Assembly (NCBI GenBank): GCA_900450595.1
Contig: UGGS01000002.1
Location: forward strand, 744,001-808,000
Length of the DNA: 64,000 bases
Reading direction: 5' to 3'
Origin: [Flavobacterium] thermophilum
GTDB taxonomy: Bacteria > Bacillota > Bacilli > Bacillales > Anoxybacillaceae
This document shows positions 1 through 8,443 of the stretch, piece after piece. The notes below the pieces were generated by a model. It ran no database searches. It was given only the letters and a program-made list of their open reading frames with translations, and had not been told where the DNA came from. How positions within the stretch are numbered: the first letter of the stretch is position 1; every line of letters begins with the position of its first letter. The translations under genes were made by a program, and so were the position numbers.

Positions 1-731
<731 letters not shown>

Positions 732-833
732 CTACATGACGGAAATATACAACTCTCTTTTTCAAGACTAGCGAAAAAATGATTGATGAATATTTTTAGG
801 CTGTTGTTTTCACTCGCCGCCCGTAAAGCAACA

Positions 834-869
834 GCCGTTTGCCAGACGATCGACATGCTGGCAAACGGC
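834..869 (-). terminator. Hairpin downstream of panE
   Basis: A 12-bp inverted repeat (GCCGTTTGCCAG and its complement) lies 16 bp past the panE stop. The T-tract is weak (TTGCTTT), so termination efficiency is uncertain. Confidence 0.5.
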
Positions 870-884
870 CGATTCGAACGATAA

Positions 885-1814
885 TCAACGTTCATTAGCG
901 GTGCGGCCCGCTTCGTAAATTTTCAAGTTATGATAGACGGTTTCAAGCATCGGGGCGTGGATGTCATACTGTTTCGCTAGCTCCAGCAAATACCCTTGCA
1001 AATGATCGGCTTCAATCGGCAGCCCTTTTTCCATATCACGCTGCATCGATGACTTCATCGTCGGGGCGATCTGTTCGAGCTGAACGCGCTGTCGTTCGGC
1101 CATCTCCTCAGTGAGCGGCGCGCCGTGCGCTTGCATAATCATTTTGATTTCCCCAAGCAACCGGCTGATGATGGCGCCCCCGTACTCGCCGGAACGAATC
1201 GGCCCGATCGGAGCGCGAAACAACGTCGTCACTCCTGACATTGTTGCAATAAACAAATACTTGTTCCACATGTCCGAAACGATCCGTTCGCTCAGCCGGA
1301 AACGGGCATTGGCGCCGGCAAACAGCGATTCCAACGCTTCAACCCGCTCCGTCCGTTCGCCGGACCACTCGCCGAAACGAACTTCATGCGCCGGACTTGT
1401 TTGGACGATTTCCCCTTTTTCGTTTAACGTCGTTTCGATGAAACAAAGGCCTCCCAACACCTTGTCATCGCCAAATGACTCCCGCAACACATCCATATGG
1501 GCCATGCCGTTTAACAGCGGCAAAATCATCGTTGTCTCACCGACGTACGGTTTGGCATCAGCGATGGCGCCCGCCAAGTGATACGCCTTGTTTGAAAACA
1601 CGACAAGATCGAACGGCTCCGTCCGTTCACCGGACGCGATCAGTTTCGGCGCGAGCACTGCATCGCCGTGGACGCTGCGGATGACAAGCCCGCGCTCCTC
1701 AAGCTCCCGCTTTCTCCGCTCACGGACGAGAAATGTCACATCGACGCCTTTTTCAAGCAGGCGTCCGCCGAAATAGCCGCCAACCGCCCCTGCTCCCACG
1801 ACAAGAATGCGCAT
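885..1814 (-). CDS. panE: 2-dehydropantoate 2-reductase
   Basis: NADPH-dependent reduction of 2-dehydropantoate to pantoate in coenzyme A biosynthesis; cytoplasmic. The 309-residue product starts MRILVVGAGAVGGYFGGRL, a Rossmann GxGxxG nucleotide-binding motif, and has the family length. The ATG at 1814 was chosen over an upstream in-frame extension because a GGGGG ribosome binding site lies eight bases before it and the Rossmann strand begins there. A C-terminal helical dimer domain follows (GVTTLFRAPIGPIR region). It is a separate unit from cstA-ybdD upstream, which ends in a terminator. Confidence 0.9.
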   Translation of the reverse strand: MRILVVGAGAVGGYFGGRLLEKGVDVTFLVRERRKRELEERGLVIRSVHGDAVLAPKLIASGERTEPFDLVVFSNKAYHLAGAIADAKPYVGETTMILPLLNGMAHMDVLRESFGDDKVLGGLCFIETTLNEKGEIVQTSPAHEVRFGEWSGERTERVEALESLFAGANARFRLSERIVSDMWNKYLFIATMSGVTTLFRAPIGPIRSGEYGGAIISRLLGEIKMIMQAHGAPLTEEMAERQRVQLEQIAPTMKSSMQRDMEKGLPIEADHLQGYLLELAKQYDIHAPMLETVYHNLKIYEAGRTANER

Positions 1815-1892
1815 GTATGTATCCCCCTTTTCCCGCGTGTTTATTGCCCAGTCCCAGCTTGAATGGGCATCTCCCCGATGCGGACGTTGAAG

Positions 1893-1924
1893 AAAAAAAG
1901 GAAGAAGGGGCACCCCCTCCTTCC
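1893..1924 (-). terminator. Terminator of cstA-ybdD
   Basis: GGAAGGAGGGG pairs with CCCCTTCTTCC around a 3-base loop and is followed by seven T on the minus strand, about 10 bp past the ybdD stop. Confidence 0.8.
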
Positions 1925-1933
1925 CTCCCACTC

Positions 1934-2137
1934 CTAGCAGCAGCGCGATACTTTGCCGCCTTTGGCGTTATAGCGCGCCTCTTGCGCTTCGCAGAAAAAC
2001 TCTTTCCGCGACTTGATCGGCTCGCCCGGATGATGGGTTTTCATATGCTCGACATATTTTTCATAGTTTGGCACGCCGACAAGCAAGTCGAGAAACTGCC
2101 GGCGGTAAGCCAAAACGGTTTGCAGCCATTTAGGCAT
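1934..2137 (-). CDS. ybdD: YbdD/YjiX family small protein (CstA partner)
   Basis: A 67-residue protein of the YbdD/YjiX (DUF466) family, which in many bacteria is encoded immediately after a CstA/BtsT pyruvate or peptide transporter and is needed for transport activity. It begins MPKWLQTVLAYRRQFLDLLV and ends in a Cys-Cys pair (KVSRCC). Its ATG overlaps the cstA stop by eight bases, which indicates translational coupling. The role as transporter partner is family knowledge. Confidence 0.85.
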   Translation of the reverse strand: MPKWLQTVLAYRRQFLDLLVGVPNYEKYVEHMKTHHPGEPIKSRKEFFCEAQEARYNAKGGKVSRCC

Positions 2138-4205
2138 AATGCTTCGCTCCTTCTCCATCGCGCGGCACGTACGGCGCTTCTTTGAGCGGCACATGTTTGT
2201 TTTGCAGCACTTTGATCCAGATGTTCAATGCGGAAATAAGCATTGCGATCACCACAAGCATGAAAATCGCGCACAATGTGGCATCAATGTAGTCGTTCAT
2301 AATAATTTGCCGCATTTGCGCCTCATTCGCGGCCGGCGCCAAAATTTTGCCTTGGCTCAAGCTGTCTTGGAACATTTTCGCATGCGACAAGAAACCAATT
2401 TTAACGTTTTCATGGAACAGCTTTTGATACCCCGCCGTCAGCGTGACGACCAAAAGCCATGTCGTCGGCACGAGCGTCACCCAAACATAAGCCTTTTTGC
2501 CCATTTTAAATAGAATGGTCGTCGCAAACAACAAGGCGATGCCAGCCAACATTTGGTTGGCGATGCCAAACAGCGGCCATAGGGTGTTGATGCCCCCAAG
2601 CGGATCGACGACGCCTTGGTACAGGAAGTAACCCCACGCCAACACACAAAGGGTCGTGGCGATCAAGTTCGAGGCAAGCGAATCCGTTTTGCCAAGCGGC
2701 TTGTAGAACGTCCCCATAATATCTTGGATCATAAAGCGGCCGACACGCGTGCCGGCGTCAATTGTCGTCAAGATGAACAGCGCTTCAAACAAGATGGCGA
2801 AGTGATACCAGAATGCCATCAATGCCTTGCCGCCAATGACGCTCGACAAAATGACCGCCATCCCGATGGCCAGCGTCGGCGCCCCGCCGGTGCGCGACAA
2901 CACCGTTTGTTCACCGACATCTTTCGCCAGCTCCGTCAACATGTCAGGAGTGAGCGTAAACCCCCACGACGATATGACTTTGGCGGCCTGCGCCACATCC
3001 GCCCCGATTACCGCCGCCGGGCTGTTGATGGCAAAATACACCCCCGGCGTCAAGATGCAAGCTGCGACCATCGCCATCACGGCAACGAACGATTCCATCA
3101 GCATGGCGCCGTAGCCGATCGGACGCGAATGGCTTTCCAGCTCGATCATCTTCGGCGTCGTGCCGGACGACACGAGCGCATGGAATCCGGACACCGCCCC
3201 GCAGGCGATCGTAATGAACAAGAACGGGAACAAGTCGCCGGCAAACACCGGTCCCGTTCCATCAACAAATTTCGTTACAGCCGGCATTTGCAAATCAGGC
3301 GTAACGACTAAAATGCCGAGTGCTAGTCCAACAATCGTGCCGATTTTCAAAAATGTGCTCAAATAGTCGCGCGGCGCCAACAGCAGCCACACCGGCAGCG
3401 CCGAGGCGACAAAACCGTAAATAATCATCAAGATCGCGATCGTTTCGCCTTTTAACGTAAACATTGCCGAGAGCGTTGGATGCTCCGCAACGTATTGCCC
3501 GGCCACGATCGACAAAATCAATAATACAAATCCCCCGAGCGACGCCTCAGCAACGCGCCCCGGACGGATGAAGCGCATGTAAATGCCCATCAAAATCGCA
3601 ATCGGAATCGTCGCGGCGATCGTGAACATTCCCCACGGGCTTCCAACAAGCGCTTTCACGACAACGAGCGCCAAAACGGCCAATAAAATAATCATGATGC
3701 CCAAAATGCCAAGCGCTGCGATAAAGCCCGTCACCGGCCCCATTTCTTCCTTGATCATTTCGCCAAGCGATTTCCCGTTGCGGCGCATTGACGCGAATAA
3801 GATGATGAAATCTTGCACCGCCCCGCCGAGCACAACGCCAATGATGATCCAAAGCGTTCCCGGCAAGTAGCCCATTTGCGCAGCCAAAATCGGCCCGACA
3901 AGCGGCCCGGCGCCGGCAATGGCGGCGAAATGGTGTCCAAACAACACCCATTTGTTCGTCGGAACATAGTCCTTCCCGTCATTGAACACTTCAGCCGGCG
4001 TTTTCCGGTTATCATCAAGACCAAACACTTTGCGGGCGATAAACCGGCTGTAAAAACGATAGGCGACCGCATACGTGCAGACGGCGGCGACGATCAGCCA
4101 CATGGCGTTGACCGATTCGCCGCGGCTTAACGCCAAAACAGCGAATGCGGCGGCCCCAAGGACGGAAATCAGGCCCCATAACAAAATCGATTTTAGCCCC
4201 TTCAC
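2130..4205 (-). CDS. cstA: Carbon starvation protein A (CstA) transporter
   Basis: Polytopic inner-membrane transporter of the CstA/BtsT family (peptide or pyruvate uptake during carbon limitation). The 691-residue product has the many hydrophobic segments and conserved blocks of the family (for example GPLVGPILAAQMGYLPG and SGFHALVSSGTTPK). The GTG at 4203-4205 was chosen because GGAGG lies seven bases upstream; an earlier in-frame ATG would translate the ribosome binding site itself. Translationally coupled to ybdD. A TATAAT-like -10 is visible at 4249-4254 with no convincing -35. Confidence 0.92.
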   Translation of the reverse strand: MKGLKSILLWGLISVLGAAAFAVLALSRGESVNAMWLIVAAVCTYAVAYRFYSRFIARKVFGLDDNRKTPAEVFNDGKDYVPTNKWVLFGHHFAAIAGAGPLVGPILAAQMGYLPGTLWIIIGVVLGGAVQDFIILFASMRRNGKSLGEMIKEEMGPVTGFIAALGILGIMIILLAVLALVVVKALVGSPWGMFTIAATIPIAILMGIYMRFIRPGRVAEASLGGFVLLILSIVAGQYVAEHPTLSAMFTLKGETIAILMIIYGFVASALPVWLLLAPRDYLSTFLKIGTIVGLALGILVVTPDLQMPAVTKFVDGTGPVFAGDLFPFLFITIACGAVSGFHALVSSGTTPKMIELESHSRPIGYGAMLMESFVAVMAMVAACILTPGVYFAINSPAAVIGADVAQAAKVISSWGFTLTPDMLTELAKDVGEQTVLSRTGGAPTLAIGMAVILSSVIGGKALMAFWYHFAILFEALFILTTIDAGTRVGRFMIQDIMGTFYKPLGKTDSLASNLIATTLCVLAWGYFLYQGVVDPLGGINTLWPLFGIANQMLAGIALLFATTILFKMGKKAYVWVTLVPTTWLLVVTLTAGYQKLFHENVKIGFLSHAKMFQDSLSQGKILAPAANEAQMRQIIMNDYIDATLCAIFMLVVIAMLISALNIWIKVLQNKHVPLKEAPYVPRDGEGAKHYA

Positions 4206-4459
4206 ACGGCTTCCTCCTTTTTTATTTGTCAAAATTCTTTACGTCACTATTATATTCATTATTCTGAAAAATTTAAAGACATTTTTTCATCTTCAACTAA
4301 TGTATAGTTTGGTTCTATAGGAGAGTTTTCCCGCATTCCTTATTGCACAAAAGTATAAAACAAGTCTTTGGAGCAAAAAATGTAATTGCACCCATCGGCT
4401 TAACCAGCAACTGACCATGAAGCACCCATCGATTGTCCCCAGCTCCATCTAACGGTGCA

Positions 4460-4972
4460 ATGGACAAAACAACGATCAACTACTATTTCAGTAAAGGGTT
4501 CGAGAAGGTGAAGGCGATCGAAGCATTGCTATGGAGCATTGCTTTGCCTGGATTCGGGCAACTGTTGAACAAAAAGTATATAAAAGGAATTTTGTTTATT
4601 GCGTTGGAATTTGTGATTAACACCCAATCTCAATTCAATGAAGCCATCCGCCTCAGTTTTCTCGGGCGTACCGATGAGACGGCCCGCATCGTCGATATCG
4701 GATGGCTGATGTTTTACCCATGCTTATACTTTTTCGCCATGTGGGATGCGTTTAAAGACGCCGGCGGTGGACGGATGCCATACTCGTTTTTGCCGTTTGT
4801 CTTCTCCGCCTACTTTGTGACGGTCGGCTTGATGTACTCGGCGCACGTGACGATTGGCGATGTGTTTTTTGGACCGATTTGGCTGCCGATCTTGTCGGTC
4901 ATCCCCGGGCTGGCCGTCGGGTGGCTGCTTCAGTTTCTTTTATTAAGATGGAGGCGGCCCTCCGTTCCGTAG
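4460..4972 (+). CDS. TM2-like multi-pass membrane protein, function unknown
   Basis: About 170 residues. The segment LPGFGQLLNKKYIKGILFI resembles the start of a TM2-type domain (Gly-rich turn then a hydrophobic helix), and at least three further hydrophobic helices follow. An in-frame TTG at 4433 would add nine residues; neither start has a clear ribosome binding site, so the ATG at 4460 is tentative. It stands alone, convergent with the terC gene. I do not recognise a function. Confidence 0.65.
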   Translation: MDKTTINYYFSKGFEKVKAIEALLWSIALPGFGQLLNKKYIKGILFIALEFVINTQSQFNEAIRLSFLGRTDETARIVDIGWLMFYPCLYFFAMWDAFKDAGGGRMPYSFLPFVFSAYFVTVGLMYSAHVTIGDVFFGPIWLPILSVIPGLAVGWLLQFLLLRWRRPSVP

Positions 4973-4985
4973 CCATTTAATGAAC

Positions 4986-5014
4986 AAAGCCGCCAATTAT
5001 TCATTGGCGGCTTT
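4986..5014. terminator. Bidirectional terminator between convergent genes
   Basis: AAAGCCGCCAAT pairs with ATTGGCGGCTTT around a 5-base loop. It lies past the membrane-protein gene and overlaps the terC 3' end, serving both convergent units; the T-tracts are short. Confidence 0.6.
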
Positions 5015-5689
5015 CGGTTGCGGCTCTTTGGCGCTTTTTCGTTTTTTCATCGTTCCCGCCACAATGACAGCGGCAACAACAAGCAACTCAAATCCATACT
5101 TCACGGCAGGATTGGCAAAATACGCCTTTAAAAACGGCTCATCGACGATCATTTTCGCCGCTGTCCAAGCAAGAACACCGGCTCCAATCGTAATGATAAT
5201 CGGAAAGCGTTCAATCCATTTTAAAATAAGCGTGCTGCCCCACACCATGATTGGAACGGAAATGAGCAGCCCAAGGATCACGAGAAGAAAACTTCCATGC
5301 GCCGCACCAGCCACCGCCAACACGTTGTCAAGCCCCATCAACGCGTCGGCAATAATAATGGTGCGAATCGCCTCCCATAAACTTCCCCCGGCTTCAACAT
5401 CGTCGTGGCCCTTCCCCTCAACAAGCAGCTTATAGGCGATCCAGACAAGCAGCACGCCGCCGACAAGCAAAAGCCCTGGGATTTTCAGCAGCCAGACGAC
5501 AAAAATCGTTGCCAGCGCCCGGATGACGACAGCGCCGACCGTTCCCCAGACAACGGCCTTTTTTTGCTGATGTTTCGGCAAGTTGCGGGCCGCCAACCCG
5601 ATTACGATGGCGTTATCCCCTGCCAGCAAAAGATCGATAATGATGATCGACAGCAACGCCGTCCAAAACTCTGCTGACAATACATCCAT
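4997..5689 (-). CDS. TerC family integral membrane protein (YkoY/YjbE type Mn2+ exporter)
   Basis: A 230-residue TerC-family membrane protein. It contains the conserved acidic pairs of the family in LLLAGDNAIVIGLAARNLP and ADALMGLDNVLAVAGAAHG, separated by hydrophobic helices. Bacillus relatives (YkoY, YceF, MeeY) export Mn2+ or metallate secreted proteins. The ATG at 5689 follows AAGGGGG at eight bases. It is the second gene of a unit led by a DUF1232 gene and preceded by a Mn2+-sensing riboswitch, which supports a manganese role here. The C-terminus is Lys-rich (MKKRKSAKEPQPKAANE). Confidence 0.88.
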   Translation of the reverse strand: MDVLSAEFWTALLSIIIIDLLLAGDNAIVIGLAARNLPKHQQKKAVVWGTVGAVVIRALATIFVVWLLKIPGLLLVGGVLLVWIAYKLLVEGKGHDDVEAGGSLWEAIRTIIIADALMGLDNVLAVAGAAHGSFLLVILGLLISVPIMVWGSTLILKWIERFPIIITIGAGVLAWTAAKMIVDEPFLKAYFANPAVKYGFELLVVAAVIVAGTMKKRKSAKEPQPKAANE

Positions 5690-5703
5690 GGAACAATCCC
5701 CCT

Positions 5704-5976
5704 TCACAAGTTATATTTTTCCTTTAGCGAAATCGGCGCCATCTTGATGACTTGTTGCAAAATAAACATAAGAACGGCGAAATCATCGATAAAACCAAAC
5801 AACGCGAGCCAATCCGGAATGAGATCAAACGGCAGCACCATATATAGCAGAAACAGCCCGACAGAGAACGCTTTTTTTCGCATCGGCACCTCGCGCGAAA
5901 CAAAAAATTCGAACAAAAACGGAAGAAACCGACGGATGTGAACGACGAACCGAAGCCGTTTCCACCACTTGCGCAT
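5704..5976 (-). CDS. YkvA-like DUF1232 membrane protein
   Basis: A 90-residue protein with the DUF1232 signature (LLYMVLPFDLIPDWLALFGFIDD), a short hydrophobic hairpin with the conserved DLIPD motif. The ATG at 5976 was chosen because GGAGGGG lies six bases upstream; longer in-frame starts would read back into the leader. It ends 14 bp before terC and is the first gene downstream of the yybP-ykoY riboswitch. DUF1232 proteins are often near metal-homeostasis genes, but their activity is unknown. Confidence 0.75.
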   Translation of the reverse strand: MRKWWKRLRFVVHIRRFLPFLFEFFVSREVPMRKKAFSVGLFLLYMVLPFDLIPDWLALFGFIDDFAVLMFILQQVIKMAPISLKEKYNL

Positions 5977-6066
5977 GCCATTCCCCTCCATTCTTCTGAC
6001 GATTTTCTTCCAAAGCCTCTCCCATTTTCTTTTACGATTATCTTCCCCCTTTCGTTTCGGGCAATG

Positions 6067-6100
6067 AAAAAAGACCTTTACCATTCTTGGTAAAGGTCTT
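6067..6100 (-). terminator. Riboswitch expression-platform terminator
   Basis: A 13-bp stem (AAGACCTTTACCA with its complement) with a 4-base loop, followed on the minus strand by a run of T. It lies between the yybP-ykoY aptamer and the DUF1232 gene and is the likely switchable terminator. Confidence 0.8.
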
Positions 6101-6111
6101 TTCACAAACAA

Positions 6112-6222
6112 AGACCTTTACCGCCGCAGGCAAAGGTCTCGCTAACAACGTCGCCGTTGCCAACAAAGCCGAGGGTGTTGCCCTGAACTGACGACTTTGC
6201 TGTTAAAGCTACTCCCCTTTAA
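6112..6222 (-). ncRNA. yybP-ykoY (Mn2+) riboswitch
   Basis: On the minus strand the leader carries the family hallmarks AAAGGGGAGTAGC at 6220 and GTCAGTTCAGGGCAACACC followed by CTCGGCTTTG, which form the Mn2+-binding loops of the yybP-ykoY class. The 5' AAAGG can pair with CCTTT near 6133 to close P1. Two hairpins with nearly the same GACCTTT arms follow; the distal one has a T-tract. The gene set downstream (DUF1232, TerC) is the usual regulon of this riboswitch, so Mn2+ binding should allow read-through and efflux. Confidence 0.9.
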
Positions 6223-6248
6223 CAAATGCATATTCACTTTGCAATTTC

Positions 6249-6278
6249 ATGATATTCAATGTTTGTGCATCCTGTCAA
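6249..6278 (-). promoter_or_regulatory. Sigma-A promoter of the Mn2+ riboswitch operon
   Basis: On the minus strand TTGACA (6273-6278) is followed 18 bp later by TATCAT (6249-6254), placing the transcript start about 20 bases before the aptamer. Confidence 0.7.
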
Positions 6279-6352
6279 TACCATTTTTTCATCTGTTGCA
6301 AAAAACCGCCTCCACTCCCTTTCCAAACAGCGCAACAATTCCCTCCGCCTTT

Positions 6353-6673
6353 TCATTGCCCGGCTGTGAACTTTAAACCGATGATCCCGACAAGAATGAA
6401 CAATAAAAAGACAATCCGCGGCGCGTTTACCGGCTCATTTAAAAACAGCATGCCGATGATGACCGCCCCGAACGCCCCGATTCCCGTCCAAACCGCATAG
6501 GCGGTGCCGATCGGCAATGTTTTCGTTGCCATCGATAAAAAGTAAAAACTAGCCGCCATCCCCGCAACAGTGACGACAGACGGCCACAGACGGGTGAACC
6601 CAGCCGTATATTTCAGGGAAATGGCCCAGACGATTTCGAATATCCCGGCGACAACTAAGTATACCCACGCCAT
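6353..6673 (-). CDS. gdx: Guanidinium exporter, SMR family (Gdx/SugE type)
   Basis: A 106-residue small multidrug resistance protein with four predicted helices. The N-terminus (MAWVYLVVAGIFEIVWAISLKY) has the essential membrane Glu and the Trp-x-x-x-Leu-Lys pattern of the SugE/Gdx subfamily, which exports guanidinium by proton antiport as an antiparallel dimer. The ribosome binding site is AAAGGAGG. A guanidine-I riboswitch lies directly upstream, which supports guanidinium as the substrate over quaternary ammonium compounds. A single gene is present, so it should act as a homodimer. Confidence 0.9.
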   Translation of the reverse strand: MAWVYLVVAGIFEIVWAISLKYTAGFTRLWPSVVTVAGMAASFYFLSMATKTLPIGTAYAVWTGIGAFGAVIIGMLFLNEPVNAPRIVFLLFILVGIIGLKFTAGQ

Positions 6674-6697
6674 GTTTCATTCCTCCTTTCGAAAAAT

Positions 6698-6743
6698 AAA
6701 AAAGCCGTGAGAAATATCAAAAATGATACTCCTCCCGGGCTTT
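6698..6743 (-). terminator. Terminator of the guanidine-I riboswitch
   Basis: On the minus strand AGCCCGGGAG near the aptamer 3' end can pair with CTCACGGCT before a run of six T. Ligand binding to the aptamer would sequester the GCCCGGGAG strand and prevent this hairpin, switching the exporter on. Confidence 0.75.
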
Positions 6744-6825
6744 TATCCCTCCGTGTACGCGAGAATGACGCGCGTTTTCTCTCGGTCGCAGTCCAGCCGC
6801 CAGGCAGCTGCGGAACCCTAGAAAA
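6729..6825 (-). ncRNA. Guanidine-I (ykkC) riboswitch
   Basis: Minus-strand landmarks match the ykkC class: CTAGGGTTCCGC at 6821, GCCTGGCGGCTGG, CCGAGAGAAAACGC and ACACGGAGGGATAAAAGCCC ending near 6737. It leads into the Gdx/SugE exporter gene, the standard target of this riboswitch. A TACAAT -10 candidate lies at 6851-6856. Confidence 0.9.
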
Positions 6826-6915
6826 CCTTTTTCTTCCTTTATCCGCTGTTATTGTACCATGTTTGTTGCCGATCGGCTACTGATTTGACCTGCCGCATTA
6901 CCGTCATAGAAGAAA

Positions 6916-6938
6916 GCAGATGGGGCATCCCCACCTGC
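6916..6938 (-). terminator. Terminator of the 96-residue gene
   Basis: GCAGGTGGGG pairs with CCCCATCTGC (one G-U pair) and is followed by TTTCTTCT on the minus strand, directly after the stop at 6940. Confidence 0.65.
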
Positions 6939-6939
6939 C

Positions 6940-7230
6940 TTATACCGGATCGTTATCAACATCGCTGTACGATTCAATCGCTTGATCGAGCGCCCGATAG
7001 GCCTCAGCGAAAGCGTTTGTCGCCGATTCATCTCCAGCCTCGGCCAGCTCCATTCGTGCATTGCGCGCATGGGTGACAGCGCGAATGACGTCTTCAATCA
7101 TTTGCCTCTTCTCTCCGGAACTCGCCTTCAATTGTTCAAGCTCATGGAGCGCCCCGTCAAGGCTCGTCGAGCGTGGTTCGTCAAACGCCTGTTCCAACTG
7201 TTCTTTCACACGCTGCAATACGTCTTTCAT
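6940..7230 (-). CDS. Conserved hypothetical protein, helical
   Basis: A 96-residue acidic protein (MKDVLQRVKEQLEQAFDEPR start) that appears fully alpha-helical with heptad-like spacing and no hydrophobic segment, so it is probably soluble. An AAGGGTGGG ribosome binding site precedes the ATG. It is a single-gene unit with its own terminator. I do not recognise the family. Confidence 0.6.
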   Translation of the reverse strand: MKDVLQRVKEQLEQAFDEPRSTSLDGALHELEQLKASSGEKRQMIEDVIRAVTHARNARMELAEAGDESATNAFAEAYRALDQAIESYSDVDNDPV

Positions 7231-7313
7231 GATCGCCCACCCTTCCTTGAGTCGTTGTCATCCGCTAGTGTGGGCGATTCGCCGCAAACTATGCATCCTT
7301 GTCTCCACCTCGT

Positions 7314-7415
7314 TCAGTCATTGACCCGCGCATCTTTCAATCCGGCCCAAAAGGCGGCAACGACGGAAAGTGCAACAATCAGCAGCGGCGCATACATAAT
7401 CAAAAACGTTTGCAT
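7314..7415 (-). CDS. cydS: Cytochrome bd oxidase small subunit CydS
   Basis: A 33-residue single-helix protein beginning MQTFLIMYAPLLIVALSVV and ending in a polar tail (GLKDARVND). It closely resembles the third subunit CydS seen in the Geobacillus thermodenitrificans cytochrome bd structure, with the same length and the same place after cydB. An in-frame ATG three bases earlier (7418) overlaps the cydB stop; GGAGG is six to nine bases upstream, so either start is possible. CydS packs against CydA and stabilises the haem-bearing subunit (family knowledge). Confidence 0.88.
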   Translation of the reverse strand: MQTFLIMYAPLLIVALSVVAAFWAGLKDARVND

Positions 7416-8443
7416 CATCCTTTTCCTCCTTCCCATTTTCCTTTGACATACGCCTTGTTAAACAAAAAGAGGCGCATAAGCAAATACAGCGACGGAATTA
7501 AAAGCAGCAAGCCAGCGATAAATGCGATAATCAAGGCAATAGCCATCGTTTCGTTTGTAAACCCGTCGTAAATCGTCAAATACGGGTAGAGCAAATACGG
7601 GTAATGGGAAATGCCATACGCGTAAAACGCGAATGCATATTGAAACAAAAGCGCGATAAACGCCCAGCCAAACCGCCGCTGCCGCCAAAGCAAATAAACG
7701 GTGGCCGCAAAAAACAAAAGCGAAATGATGAACATCCACGCCATCTCCCATAGACGGGCGTAATGTTCGGGATTGTGATGACGCAGCTGGTAAATGATGA
7801 GCAGCGCCGACAAGATCGTCGGTCCGCTCCAAAGAAGGGCGTAGCGCCGCAGCAATGCCCGCGCCGCCTGGTCACCCGCCGCATCGGCATAATACGTCAA
7901 AAAAACAGCGGAAATGTAAAGAACGCTCGTCACGCTTAACAGCACAATGCTCCATGACAGCGGGCTGGCAAACAGCCGGCCATAATTAAGCGTAAGGGCT
8001 GTTCCGCTTTTTTCGACAAACCCGCCTTCAGAAATCGTCAGCACAATCGACAGCGAGGCAGGAATAAACAGCCCTGTCAACCCGTAAGCGAGCAAATACC
8101 AGTTCCGCTCCGTCCCCCCGTATGTGTGGAACGCATAATACGAGCCGCGGATGGCCAACAAAATAATCGAAATGCTGGCCGGAACGAGCAAAATCGACCC
8201 GTAATAATACGCCGTTTTCGGGAAAAAGCCGACGATGCCGACAAAGAAAAAGACGAGAAAGACGTTGGTCACTTCCCAAACAGGTGAAAGATAGCGCTGA
8301 ATGATGCGATGCAAAATATGCTGTTTGTTCGCCCAATGACTGTAGGCGCTGAAAAACCCCGCTCCAAAATCAATCGAGGCGACGATAATATAGCCGAATA
8401 AAAACAGCCATAAGACAGAAATGCCGATCACTTCAAGCGTCAT
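7415..8443 (-). CDS. cydB: Cytochrome bd ubiquinol oxidase subunit II
   Basis: A 342-residue polytopic membrane protein (MTLEVIGISVLWLFLFGYII start), the length of the Geobacillus CydB. It pairs with CydA and contributes the proton/oxygen path without binding haem itself. Its start overlaps the end of cydA by four bases and its stop overlaps cydS, so the three subunits are translationally coupled. A menaquinol-specific bd oxidase of the short-Q-loop type is implied by CydA. Confidence 0.93.
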   Translation of the reverse strand: MTLEVIGISVLWLFLFGYIIVASIDFGAGFFSAYSHWANKQHILHRIIQRYLSPVWEVTNVFLVFFFVGIVGFFPKTAYYYGSILLVPASISIILLAIRGSYYAFHTYGGTERNWYLLAYGLTGLFIPASLSIVLTISEGGFVEKSGTALTLNYGRLFASPLSWSIVLLSVTSVLYISAVFLTYYADAAGDQAARALLRRYALLWSGPTILSALLIIYQLRHHNPEHYARLWEMAWMFIISLLFFAATVYLLWRQRRFGWAFIALLFQYAFAFYAYGISHYPYLLYPYLTIYDGFTNETMAIALIIAFIAGLLLLIPSLYLLMRLFLFNKAYVKGKWEGGKG

